Assembly (NCBI GenBank): GCA_964400495.1
Contig: CAYNTS010000041.1
Location: forward strand, 1-18,705
Length of the DNA stretch: 18,705 nucleotides
Reading direction: 5' to 3'
Source of the DNA: CAYNTS01 sp964400495
GTDB lineage: Bacteria; Fidelibacterota; Marinisomatia; SCGC-AAA003-L08; D37C17
In this document: positions 7,944 through 15,099 of the stretch, piece by piece
How the letters are laid out: every line of letters begins with the position of its first letter
How positions within the stretch are numbered: the stretch's first letter is position 1
Made by a program: the position numbers and the translations under genes
The notes under the pieces: model-generated
The model's input: only the letters and a program-made list of their open reading frames with translations
Told to the model about the DNA's origin: nothing
Databases searched by the model: none

Positions 7944-8702
7944 ATGAATTCAATCAAATTATTAATTGTTTGGGTAGGTATTTCATTTGGTTTTGGATCA
8001 GATGTAAATGCCATTCAAATTTTACAAAATGTAATCAATAATTCTCAATTTGTAAATCAATCTTACACTGTTGATTTAAACCAAACTCAAAAAAACAAAC
8101 TAGATAAATCTCGGAAATTTGATATTTTCACCCAATGGTTAGATACTGGAATAGTTCAAAAGAAAATTCGTGTAATTACTAAAGAACCCAAAAATATGAA
8201 GGGAGTTTCATATTGGGTACATCAAACTGAAACTGGAGGTAAAAAACGCTGGATGACTTTACCATTAACAGGGAAATTAGTTGATATTACAGATAAACCA
8301 ATAAATCGAAATGAATTTGATATGTCGGAATTAGAACTGTCAATAGAGACTATATTTACTAATAATAATGAAATAATAGGTGATGAAACAATATTTGGCA
8401 GAAACTGTGTTATTATTAAAAGTTCTCCAAATAAATATTCTGTACATAACCCTATTAAAAAACTGTGGATTGATGAAGAATTTAATATTATTAGAAAAGC
8501 TGAATTTATTTCTAAAAGTGGTAGAACAATAAAAGGAATGATTATTCCTAAGATAATTCAAATAAATGATTATCAATTTCCAAAACTCATTGAAATATTT
8601 GACAAAAAAAAGAAGGTACAAATTAATTTAACTATATCAAATTTCAAACTTGAAGCTCAAAATAATTCAATTTTTGAACCCACAAACATAAAATATGACT
8701 AA
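7944..8702 (+). CDS. LolA-like outer-membrane lipoprotein-sorting family protein
   Basis: A 252-residue exported protein. Residues 1-23 form a signal peptide, with probable cleavage after the Ala of DVNA. The mature part is beta-strand rich. It has the pattern of the lipoprotein-sorting-like family exemplified by Treponema TP_0789: an N-terminal ILQNVIN helix, a VITKEPKNMKGVSYWVH block, RWMTLPLTGKLVDI, an ETIFGRNCVII strand, and a C-terminal repeat of strands ending in FEPTNIKYD. These proteins resemble LolA/LolB barrels that carry lipid-modified cargo across the periplasm, but the subfamily's function is not established. It is the first gene after the divergent promoter region and overlaps the RNA methyltransferase gene by 8 nt. 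The ribosome binding site is weak. Confidence 0.7.
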   Translation: MNSIKLLIVWVGISFGFGSDVNAIQILQNVINNSQFVNQSYTVDLNQTQKNKLDKSRKFDIFTQWLDTGIVQKKIRVITKEPKNMKGVSYWVHQTETGGKKRWMTLPLTGKLVDITDKPINRNEFDMSELELSIETIFTNNNEIIGDETIFGRNCVIIKSSPNKYSVHNPIKKLWIDEEFNIIRKAEFISKSGRTIKGMIIPKIIQINDYQFPKLIEIFDKKKKVQINLTISNFKLEAQNNSIFEPTNIKYD

Positions 8703-9252
8703 TAGAATAAAACGAACTAATGACGAGTTGAAAGCTAATCGTCCTACGTTGGATGAGGTTGAATTCATTCCACGAGTACCTATTTCTATATTGGTTGAAA
8801 ATGTACGATCTGTTCACAATGTGGGCTCCATTTTTCGATCAGCAGATGGATTCGGTGCTGAGAAGATTTATTTAACAGGGTACACTGCTTATCCTCCAAG
8901 AGATGACCTGCATAAAACTGCACTTGGTGCAGAGGATGCTGTGCCTTGGGAACATTTTGAAAATCCAATTGACGCAGTGAATACCATTAAAGAAAGTGGA
9001 GTATCTTTAGCCCTTATTGAGCAAACTACAAGTTCAAAATCTATTTATGAATTGGATTTGAAATTCCCGATTTGTTTCATTGTTGGGAATGAAGTTAGCG
9101 GAGTATCTGAAGAATTATCTGCATTAGCTGATATTCATATTGAATTACCCATGAGAGGGATAAAACAAAGTTTAAATGTGTCTGTTGCTACAGGTGTAGT
9201 TGGGTATGAATTATCTAGAATGTTTTTTGTTAAAAACAATCAAGAATTTTAG
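8695..9252 (+). CDS. TrmH/SpoU-family RNA 2'-O-methyltransferase
   Basis: SAM-dependent 2'-O-ribose methyltransferase of the SPOUT class, acting on tRNA or rRNA in the cytoplasm. All three SpoU motifs are intact in the 185 residues. Motif 1 is NVRSVHNVGSIFRSADGFGA (Asn36 and Arg48 conserved). Motif 2 is FIVGNEVSGVS (128-138). Motif 3 is IELPMRGIKQSLNVSVA (149-165), which forms the knot that binds SAM. The short length with no extra N-terminal RNA-binding domain is like TrmL-type enzymes, but the target nucleotide cannot be assigned. It starts within the end of the LolA-like gene (8-nt overlap) and has no ribosome binding site of its own, so translation is probably coupled. Confidence 0.92.
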   Translation: MTNRIKRTNDELKANRPTLDEVEFIPRVPISILVENVRSVHNVGSIFRSADGFGAEKIYLTGYTAYPPRDDLHKTALGAEDAVPWEHFENPIDAVNTIKESGVSLALIEQTTSSKSIYELDLKFPICFIVGNEVSGVSEELSALADIHIELPMRGIKQSLNVSVATGVVGYELSRMFFVKNNQEF

Positions 9253-9298
9253 CTTTATTACTTATCAATTGCTAAGGGTTGCAATACCGTTGTAAATT

Positions 9299-9328
9299 TT
9301 GACCTTATTTATCTTCAATATTTATAAT
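9299..9328 (+). promoter_or_regulatory. Predicted sigma-70-like promoter for the envelope gene run
   Basis: TTGACC (9299-9304) and a perfect TATAAT (9323-9328) are separated by 18 bp in the 90-bp gap after the methyltransferase gene. The boxes match the vegetative consensus well. A start about 7 nt downstream would fall on the GGAG ribosome binding site (9334-9337), leaving only about 8 nt of leader, which is unusual. Confidence 0.45.
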
Positions 9329-9342
9329 TTTACGGAGTAGTA

Positions 9343-10209
9343 ATGCAAAATTACTTAAGGAAATATTTTCGACTATCCTTTATTTTACTGGTTTCACTTT
9401 TTTCAATGAATTGTCAAACACAATCGTCTGTTACGCCCGATGTAGAATCACCAAGCAATGATAAAGAAAGTAATGTAAAAAAGTTAAAGGTTAATTTACT
9501 CCTTCTAGAAGAAAAAATAGATGAAATGGGAAGGCAAATTGCCAGTCTAAATTCAACAATTGAAAATCAAACATCTACTATTTCTACTTTAGAAGAAAAA
9601 CTAAATGCTCCTAACGATGTTAATACTTCTGGCTTGGATGATTCAATGTTGAAACTACAAAATAAAGTTAAAATTCTTGAAGATAGGGCATTTTATACTG
9701 ATAGTTTGTATTTTGAAATTGTAAATGATTTGGTGATGATTGAAAATAAAATTGTATCTTTAACCACTAGTTATCGAGAAATGTCCGACCTTAAAATTAA
9801 AGGACATATTCAAGAAATTCCTCCAATCAGCAAAGAAGAATATAAAGCAAAATATATTGAAGCATTATCATTGTACCAAAACGGGGAATGGACAAAAAGT
9901 TTAGAGGGTTTTTCATATCTAATAACAGTTGATAGAACAAGTGATTTAGCAGATAATTGTCAATATTGGATTGGAGAAATTTATTATGCAATGAAAGATT
10001 TTCGTCGTTCTGTGCAAGAATTTGAAAATGTATTTTCTTTCCCTGCATCAAACAAAGCTGACCATGCTCAATATAAATTAGGCCTTTGTTATATCAATCT
10101 TGGAAATACTGATAAAGCAAAAGATGAGTTTAAAAAGCTACTCGATTATTATCCCAATAGTGAATATTACAAAAAATCAAAACAATATTATAATCAATAC
10201 AATAATTAA
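9343..10209 (+). CDS. CpoB/YbgF-like coiled-coil TPR lipoprotein
   Basis: A 288-residue periplasmic, probably lipid-anchored protein. The signal peptide ends at Cys24 (LFSMNC). The residue before Cys is Asn, which is unusual for a lipobox, so anchoring is likely but not certain. A coiled coil follows at about 45-125 (VNLLLLEEKIDEM, then ENQTSTISTLEEKL). TPR units occupy about 165-285 (YIEALSLYQNGEWTKSLEGF, YWIGEIYYAMKDFRRSVQEF, YKLGLCYINLGNTDKAKDEF). Coiled coil plus C-terminal TPRs is the architecture of CpoB/YbgF, which in Proteobacteria links outer-membrane constriction to peptidoglycan synthesis. No tol-pal genes are in the window, so the function is inferred only from architecture. The start is well supported by GGAG at 9334-9337, spaced 5 nt. 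It heads the long plus-strand run and is 9 nt from the next gene. Confidence 0.85.
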   Translation: MQNYLRKYFRLSFILLVSLFSMNCQTQSSVTPDVESPSNDKESNVKKLKVNLLLLEEKIDEMGRQIASLNSTIENQTSTISTLEEKLNAPNDVNTSGLDDSMLKLQNKVKILEDRAFYTDSLYFEIVNDLVMIENKIVSLTTSYREMSDLKIKGHIQEIPPISKEEYKAKYIEALSLYQNGEWTKSLEGFSYLITVDRTSDLADNCQYWIGEIYYAMKDFRRSVQEFENVFSFPASNKADHAQYKLGLCYINLGNTDKAKDEFKKLLDYYPNSEYYKKSKQYYNQYNN

Positions 10210-10218
10210 AAGGATGAT

Positions 10219-11052
10219 ATGGCTCCATTAAAAGTATTCTATTTAACAGCGGAAATACTTCCGTTTTGCGAAACCTATAAGCTTGCAACTTTTACACGTA
10301 AAGTAACGAGTATTTTTCATGATAATCCAGATATTGATGTTAGATTAATCCAACCAAAATATGGATTTATTAGTGAACGGAAATATGTTTTAAGAGAGGT
10401 TATTCGTTTAAAAGATATGGAAGTTTCCTTTAACGGAAAACTTCATTTGGTAAATTTAAAATCTGCATTTATTCCTGAAACTCGTGTACAAGTTTACTTT
10501 ATGGAAAATGAAAAGTATTTCAAGCCTGTTCCAGAATTATTGTATAAAGCTAGAAATGGCAGAATATTTAAAGATAATGATGAAAAATTTGCCTATTTTG
10601 CTCGAGTTGCATTAGATACTTTGAAAAAATTATACTGGCCACCTGATGTTATAATTTGCAACGATTGGCAAATGTCATTTATACCTCAGTTATTAAAAAA
10701 TCAGTATGCCGAGGATGATTTTTATAAAAATATTAAAACTGCATTTATAGTTCATTCTGTAAACGATTACCGAAATTTTACTCAAAATTCTTTTAAAACT
10801 CTCGAATTAGAACCACCATCTAAATCTAAAATTATTGATAATATGTCTCAAGCAATGGAACATTCTGATATTAATATTTTAATGAATTATGAGGACGAGT
10901 CTCCAATAGAAGATTTGCAAAAAAATGAAAAACTCAATAAAATATTTGAACAAACTAATCATTCTGTAGTTGATATAGGCAAAGATGCAATGAAAAGCGA
11001 TTGGCGTAAGGTTGCTAAATCAATTGAAACATCACTAAGAGATATAAAATAA
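10219..11052 (+). CDS. Stand-alone GT5 N-terminal (glycogen synthase-like) protein, probably non-catalytic
   Basis: This 277-residue protein matches only the N-terminal Rossmann half of glycogen/starch synthase, which is normally near 480 residues. Matching blocks are VFYLTAEILPF (7-17), DVRLIQPKYG (40-49), VQVYFMENEKYF (90-101), FKDNDEKFAYFARVAL (117-132), PDVIICNDWQMSFIPQLL (142-159) and KTAFIVHSV (173-181). The ADP-glucose-binding KTGG motif is absent (ETYKLAT instead), the catalytic His of HDW is Asn148, and the entire C-terminal GT-B domain is missing. Catalysis is therefore unlikely. From memory, Bacteroidetes carry similar proteins of about 270 residues annotated as glycogen synthase, next to DUF4270 lipoprotein genes, so this is a conserved form rather than a fresh truncation. 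There is no signal peptide. AAAAGGA just upstream supports the start. Its role is unknown; a regulatory or scaffolding part in envelope assembly is one guess. Confidence 0.85.
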   Translation: MAPLKVFYLTAEILPFCETYKLATFTRKVTSIFHDNPDIDVRLIQPKYGFISERKYVLREVIRLKDMEVSFNGKLHLVNLKSAFIPETRVQVYFMENEKYFKPVPELLYKARNGRIFKDNDEKFAYFARVALDTLKKLYWPPDVIICNDWQMSFIPQLLKNQYAEDDFYKNIKTAFIVHSVNDYRNFTQNSFKTLELEPPSKSKIIDNMSQAMEHSDINILMNYEDESPIEDLQKNEKLNKIFEQTNHSVVDIGKDAMKSDWRKVAKSIETSLRDIK

Positions 11053-11056
11053 ATCA

Positions 11057-13873
11057 TTGAAAAATTATTGTGTAAAATTAACTACTAAATTATTTTTAGT
11101 AATATGTGGATTGATATTGTTAACATCATGTGAAAATGAACCAATTTCGTTAAATCCTGAAGGGGGAAATACCTTTTCTTTCAAAACCTTTACAATTGGT
11201 GAAGAAAACTCCAGCTTCTCATATCAACATACTTCATTTACGGCGGTAGAGAGTAACCGACTTTATGTTGGAAAAATTGATCCCAATAAAATAAGCCATG
11301 CACTTATAATTATTAATCCTGACTCTCTCCTAAATAATGATATGTGCTCCGATACCAATATTGTTGAATTTACATCAGTTAGTTTTGAGATGATTGCAAA
11401 AAACAATATTCCTAATTCCCATTTTACTGAAATAGATTCTTTAAATGATTTTGATAGAAATGGAAGTGAAAGTACTTTTATCAATTCTAGGTGGGTTGTT
11501 TTAGATGATAGTTGGTTAACACCAGATGTAAAAATGCACTCTTTATCTGATTCAGATTTTGATAGTCTATTAGGAGAAACTCAAATAGATGCTACAATAG
11601 ATGGTAAAACAATGCATATTCCCATTCAAATTCAAGATGTTAATAACAATTGGTGCACTGGAAGTACTGATAAAGTATATGGTGTACTTCTTTCTCCAAA
11701 TGAGGACTTTGATTATTTAGTTGAGTTTTATTCCTCAGAATATTATTCAACACCCCATTTTGAATTTACCTATGATAAAAAATCAACTGAAGTAATAAAT
11801 GAAAATAGATATGAGATAATTGAAGTATCTTCAGATGCTTTGGATGTTTTGGAATTTGATTCCAATTTTTCAGATACTCTTGATGCTTGGGGAACTATTT
11901 TAAGTTATGATGTAAATGATGGAATTATTATTAATTCATCATCTACTCCCCAAGAATTATTTAGTATTACTATAACTCCAAATGAATCTTTACTTGACTC
12001 CATTTCAGAAATTCAATTGTACATTAATCCACTAAATACCATATTTTCATATGATGATAATGACCCCACCGGAGATAATGAATTTTGTGAAACAGATTCA
12101 CTTGGAGTTGAAACCTGTGTGGGAACTGAAGGAAATGGTACCTTTGATGAAGGTGAATATTTTTACGATGTTGGAATTGACAATTTAAGTAGTGAAGAAG
12201 AAAATGGATATGATAACGCAGACCCTAATGAAGCAAATGGAATACTTGATGATAGTGAATTAGAATCGTGGTTTGATTTAGGTAATGATAATGCTCCTGA
12301 TTCATTAGAAAATGGATGTGGTGGAAAATTAGAAATAACTTATAGTTCTATTATTGAAACTTTGGAGCTAGATTCAGTTAATTTTAACATAGAAGAATAT
12401 ATTGTTGGAGATGATACTACCACAATTTGCGGTCAACTCTATTGGGGCGATGAAGGATGTAATAATTGTAGTTTTAGCGACCCCAATGGGGATGATTATA
12501 ATATTGATCCGAATGGTGATGATTATGATGAAGAGACTGAAACAGGTTTTGAGGGTAATGGTGTTTGGGATTTTCTTGATTGTGGAATTGATTCAAATAA
12601 TGAAGAAATTTGTGCTGATGAAGATGCATGGGTAGATACTTTTGGTAATGGTGTTTGGGATGTAGGTGAACTTTTTGAACCGTTTTTGGATTACGGAATT
12701 GACCAGTTAGCAGGATATTTTGATGCTGATAGCTCAGAAGGCAATGGTAAATACGACGAAGGTGAATACTATTATGACACAGGTATTGATGGATTATATA
12801 ACTCGAACGAAATTGACTACAATCCTACAGGGACTGAAAACAATGATGAATTAGACTCTGCTGAAGATTTCAATGACTGTGGGGTGGACTCCTGCACAAA
12901 TGATATTGACCCAACTGGAGACGATTATTCTCCAATAAATCTTGAAGGATTTGAAGGAAATGGTGAATGGGATTTTCTTGATTGTGGAATTGATTCAAAT
13001 AATGAAGAAATTTGTGCCAATGAAGAAGCATGGGCAGATAATTTAGGTAATGGTGTTTGGGATGTAGGTGAACCTCATGAAAAATGGGATGATTATGGAA
13101 CTGATCAAACCGAAAATAGTGAAGAAACCAATTTTGGTAATAACAGCTTAGATTACACATTGGGTAGTAATTTATATTCTTTGGATTTAGATAATCCAGA
13201 TTCTATTACATATTCTTTACCTGATATCTCTGAAAATGATATGACGTTAGGAATAACCCAAATCAATTATAATGAAAATGAATCCACGCATGAATTAGTA
13301 TTTTCTATTCAATCCAATGAAAATATAACAGGAATGCAATTTCAATTATCACATATTCAATATTCTTATACTATTGGGGACACTATTGAAATAACCCAAT
13401 CGGTAACAGATGGTGTCGTTGAGGATGTTTCTTTATATACATTAGACGATTTTACAGAAGATGATACTTTAAGAATTCAATACGGACATGGGATTGAAAC
13501 TCATCTTACTTTTGACAGTTTAGCCCAATTTATTGATGAGCACAAACATTCAATCATTTCGGATGACTTTACTAAACTTATCTTGTATATTGATTCAACC
13601 AGTGTAATCTCTGAAGAATCGACACTCCTTTATATTAACAGAGAAACAGAAGATGATGAAGGGTATCTATTGAATTATCCCTATTTTAAAACAGTTTCAT
13701 CAACAACTGATTCTATTATTATTGATTTTGGGGAAGCAATTCAACGTTATATAACTGGTGAATATGATTACGAAGGGTTCACACTAAAATCTGATGGGCA
13801 AACATTTAATTTTTCTCAGGTAAAATTAGACCCAAGTAAAAAACCAAAGTTGGAGATATTTTACTCAGAATGA
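11057..13873 (+). CDS. Large surface lipoprotein with acidic repeats, DUF4270-like by context
   Basis: A 938-residue exported lipoprotein. The lipobox is canonical (LLTSC, Cys25). The start is a TTG at 11057: no in-frame ATG or GTG would keep the signal peptide. Residues 26 to about 340 are beta-rich (SHALIIINPDSLL, then ISEIQLYINPL). Residues about 340-690 hold alternating acidic repeats of two types, with GNGxWDxGE and DYGxDQ signatures and paired cysteines. The C-terminal part (about 690-938) is again beta-rich and ends LDPSKKPKLEIFYSE. The acidic repeats could bind calcium, and the cysteines could form disulfides. The position right after the GT5 half-protein is where Bacteroidetes place DUF4270 lipoproteins, and the flanking beta regions are compatible with that family, but I cannot confirm homology. 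It overlaps the next gene by 4 nt (ATGA). Function is unknown. Confidence 0.75.
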   Translation: MKNYCVKLTTKLFLVICGLILLTSCENEPISLNPEGGNTFSFKTFTIGEENSSFSYQHTSFTAVESNRLYVGKIDPNKISHALIIINPDSLLNNDMCSDTNIVEFTSVSFEMIAKNNIPNSHFTEIDSLNDFDRNGSESTFINSRWVVLDDSWLTPDVKMHSLSDSDFDSLLGETQIDATIDGKTMHIPIQIQDVNNNWCTGSTDKVYGVLLSPNEDFDYLVEFYSSEYYSTPHFEFTYDKKSTEVINENRYEIIEVSSDALDVLEFDSNFSDTLDAWGTILSYDVNDGIIINSSSTPQELFSITITPNESLLDSISEIQLYINPLNTIFSYDDNDPTGDNEFCETDSLGVETCVGTEGNGTFDEGEYFYDVGIDNLSSEEENGYDNADPNEANGILDDSELESWFDLGNDNAPDSLENGCGGKLEITYSSIIETLELDSVNFNIEEYIVGDDTTTICGQLYWGDEGCNNCSFSDPNGDDYNIDPNGDDYDEETETGFEGNGVWDFLDCGIDSNNEEICADEDAWVDTFGNGVWDVGELFEPFLDYGIDQLAGYFDADSSEGNGKYDEGEYYYDTGIDGLYNSNEIDYNPTGTENNDELDSAEDFNDCGVDSCTNDIDPTGDDYSPINLEGFEGNGEWDFLDCGIDSNNEEICANEEAWADNLGNGVWDVGEPHEKWDDYGTDQTENSEETNFGNNSLDYTLGSNLYSLDLDNPDSITYSLPDISENDMTLGITQINYNENESTHELVFSIQSNENITGMQFQLSHIQYSYTIGDTIEITQSVTDGVVEDVSLYTLDDFTEDDTLRIQYGHGIETHLTFDSLAQFIDEHKHSIISDDFTKLILYIDSTSVISEESTLLYINRETEDDEGYLLNYPYFKTVSSTTDSIIIDFGEAIQRYITGEYDYEGFTLKSDGQTFNFSQVKLDPSKKPKLEIFYSE
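12128..12907 (+). repeat. Acidic A-type repeats in the large lipoprotein (two copies)
   Basis: Two related segments start at 12128 (residue 358) and 12737 (residue 561). Both begin EGNG, followed by [TK]-[FY]-DEGEY-[FY]-YD-[VT]-GID and an acidic Asn-rich stretch. They are similar in protein but diverged in DNA, so the duplication is old. The first copy runs to about 12310. The second fills the interval up to 12907, immediately before a B-type repeat. The range given spans both copies and the first B-type unit between them. Confidence 0.6.
12506..12706 (+). repeat. B-type repeat copy 1 (67 codons)
   Basis: Residues 484-550 of the large lipoprotein, beginning DPNGDDY and ending GIDQ. It aligns without gaps to the copy at 12908-13108, exactly 402 bp downstream. 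A 50-bp block (12566-12615) and a 28-bp block (12644-12671) are identical between the copies. Each copy has two cysteines in the span FLDCGID to EEIC, plus GNGVWDVGE. Confidence 0.85.
12908..13108 (+). repeat. B-type repeat copy 2 (67 codons)
   Basis: Residues 618-684 of the large lipoprotein, beginning DPTGDDY and ending GTDQ. This is the partner of 12506-12706, with identical blocks at 12968-13017 and 13046-13073. Most differences cluster at the two ends (ETETG against INLEG; LFEPFLD against PHEKWDD), while the cysteine-bearing centre is nearly identical. Confidence 0.85.
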
Positions 13874-15099
13874 GAAGTCGACTTTTACTATTATTTTTAA
13901 TTATTTCTTTGAGTTTTTCTCAATCATCTTCTATCGCTTTGCGTGGACTTGGTGAGCCAAAATCAACTATTGACCCTGCCTCAATTGCCTTAGGTGGATC
14001 TCAATATTTCTCTGGTAATTCAAAGCAAACTAGTATATCCTCTCCCTCATCTTTTTGGCGTTCTGCATTAACACGGATTTCAATGCTTAATACCTATGAT
14101 GAAATTGAATTTGACAAATCACCCCTGCAAAAACAACACAATTTTACTTATTTTGGATTTGCTGTTCCTGTTGGAATAAAAAAAGTCTTTTCATTTGGTC
14201 TGATTCCTGCAACACGAATAAATATGACTATTTCTGAAGATGAATATGCTTATCTTGGTGCCGATGTAAGTCCAGAGGGTTATCCAATTGCAATTCAATC
14301 TGACTATTCCTTCGAAGGAGGAATATCACAATTTTTTACTCTCTTCTCTTTTTCCTTAGATAAAAATTTATCTTTTGGTTTACGATGGAATTTTATGTTT
14401 GGGACAATGACAAACGTTGAAACTTCCAATTACTACTCCATCGATTATGAACAAGATTCTACCATGAATTATAATTTCATTAATTCTGATGGTTTGACAA
14501 CAGTGAATGAGTTTACTGGTCAAAATTTATTATTTGAAATACGATATGCACGTGGTCGTCATGAATTTGTAAATTCTATCGATATTGTTTCACCTTTAAA
14601 AGTAACAACTCACCCATATTACTCTAATTCTGTGGTAACCGATGAACGAGTTTTTAACCACAAAATGAATTTACAAGCAATTGGTGTTGGTTATAATTTT
14701 GATATTAATCCGAATTCAGGTTTAATTTTAGAGTATCATACAAAAAATCCTGTGAGTTTTCATGAGGATGTACAAATATTTAATCAACCAACGTTATCTG
14801 AAATATCTATAAATTTAGGAATGTTTTACCGAGCGTTAAATCCACGATTAGGCTTTTGGAGTCAAGTAAACATTAGAGGTGGAACATATTACAAACAGTA
14901 CGATGAACAATTTAATGACTATGGTCTAACAATGGGAGTAGGACTTGAGTTTTTACAAAATATGAATTCAGTTGATATTTCAATTGTAGTTGGTAGTAGA
15001 GATAGTATATTCCCAGAATACAAAAATGAAAATTATATGAATATTACTCTTGGGCTTACAACAGGAGAAAAATGGTTCGTAAAAAGAAGGAGAAAATAA
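13870..15099 (+). CDS. Outer-membrane beta-barrel protein, function unknown
   Basis: A 409-residue exported protein. A signal peptide of about 18 residues (MRSRLLLLFLIISLSFSQ) is followed by ALRGLGEPKSTIDPASIALGG, a kind of N-terminal plug segment seen in FadL/PorV-like barrels of Bacteroidetes and Chlorobi. The rest alternates aromatic and glycine-rich strands with polar turns (FTYFGFAVPVG, FSFGLIPATRI, LSFGLRWNFMFGTM, IGVGYNFDI, YGLTMGVGLEF), typical of a roughly 14-strand barrel. It ends in a basic tail (KWFVKRRRK), without the usual terminal aromatic residue of classical porins. Its ATG overlaps the lipoprotein stop (ATGA) and its TAA overlaps the next start (TAATG), so production is coupled to both partners. 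It may be the membrane pore or anchor of the neighbouring lipoproteins. FadL homology is a guess. Confidence 0.75.
   Translation: MRSRLLLLFLIISLSFSQSSSIALRGLGEPKSTIDPASIALGGSQYFSGNSKQTSISSPSSFWRSALTRISMLNTYDEIEFDKSPLQKQHNFTYFGFAVPVGIKKVFSFGLIPATRINMTISEDEYAYLGADVSPEGYPIAIQSDYSFEGGISQFFTLFSFSLDKNLSFGLRWNFMFGTMTNVETSNYYSIDYEQDSTMNYNFINSDGLTTVNEFTGQNLLFEIRYARGRHEFVNSIDIVSPLKVTTHPYYSNSVVTDERVFNHKMNLQAIGVGYNFDINPNSGLILEYHTKNPVSFHEDVQIFNQPTLSEISINLGMFYRALNPRLGFWSQVNIRGGTYYKQYDEQFNDYGLTMGVGLEFLQNMNSVDISIVVGSRDSIFPEYKNENYMNITLGLTTGEKWFVKRRRK
15087..15092 (+). promoter_or_regulatory. Ribosome binding site that decides the TPR lipoprotein start
   Basis: A strong AAGGAG lies 6 nt before the ATG at 15099, inside the last codons of the barrel gene. 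It favours 15099 over an in-frame ATG at 15072, whose product would begin with nine mostly charged residues (MVRKKKEKI) before the signal peptide. Confidence 0.85.

Noticed and set aside
9268..9285. Hairpin ATTGC/GCAAT after the methyltransferase gene as a terminator
   Set aside because: The arms are only 5 bp with an 8-nt loop and no T-run follows, so it does not qualify as an intrinsic terminator.
10219..11052. Functional glycogen synthase (glgA)
   Set aside because: The protein lacks the ADP-glucose KTGG motif, the HDW histidine and the C-terminal half, so the glgA name would mislead.
12402..12635. Met/Ile-rich plus-strand frame inside the repeat region
   Set aside because: It is an out-of-frame reading of the GAT/AAT-rich repeats, overlapping a well-supported gene.
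12870..13160. His/Leu/Asn-rich minus-strand frame inside the repeat lipoprotein
   Set aside because: Its composition is the mirror of the Asp/Asn-rich repeats on the plus strand; no start context or motif supports it.
15072..15098. Upstream ATG for the TPR lipoprotein
   Set aside because: It would add MVRKKKEKI before the signal peptide and ignores the strong AAGGAG placed 6 nt before the ATG at 15099.
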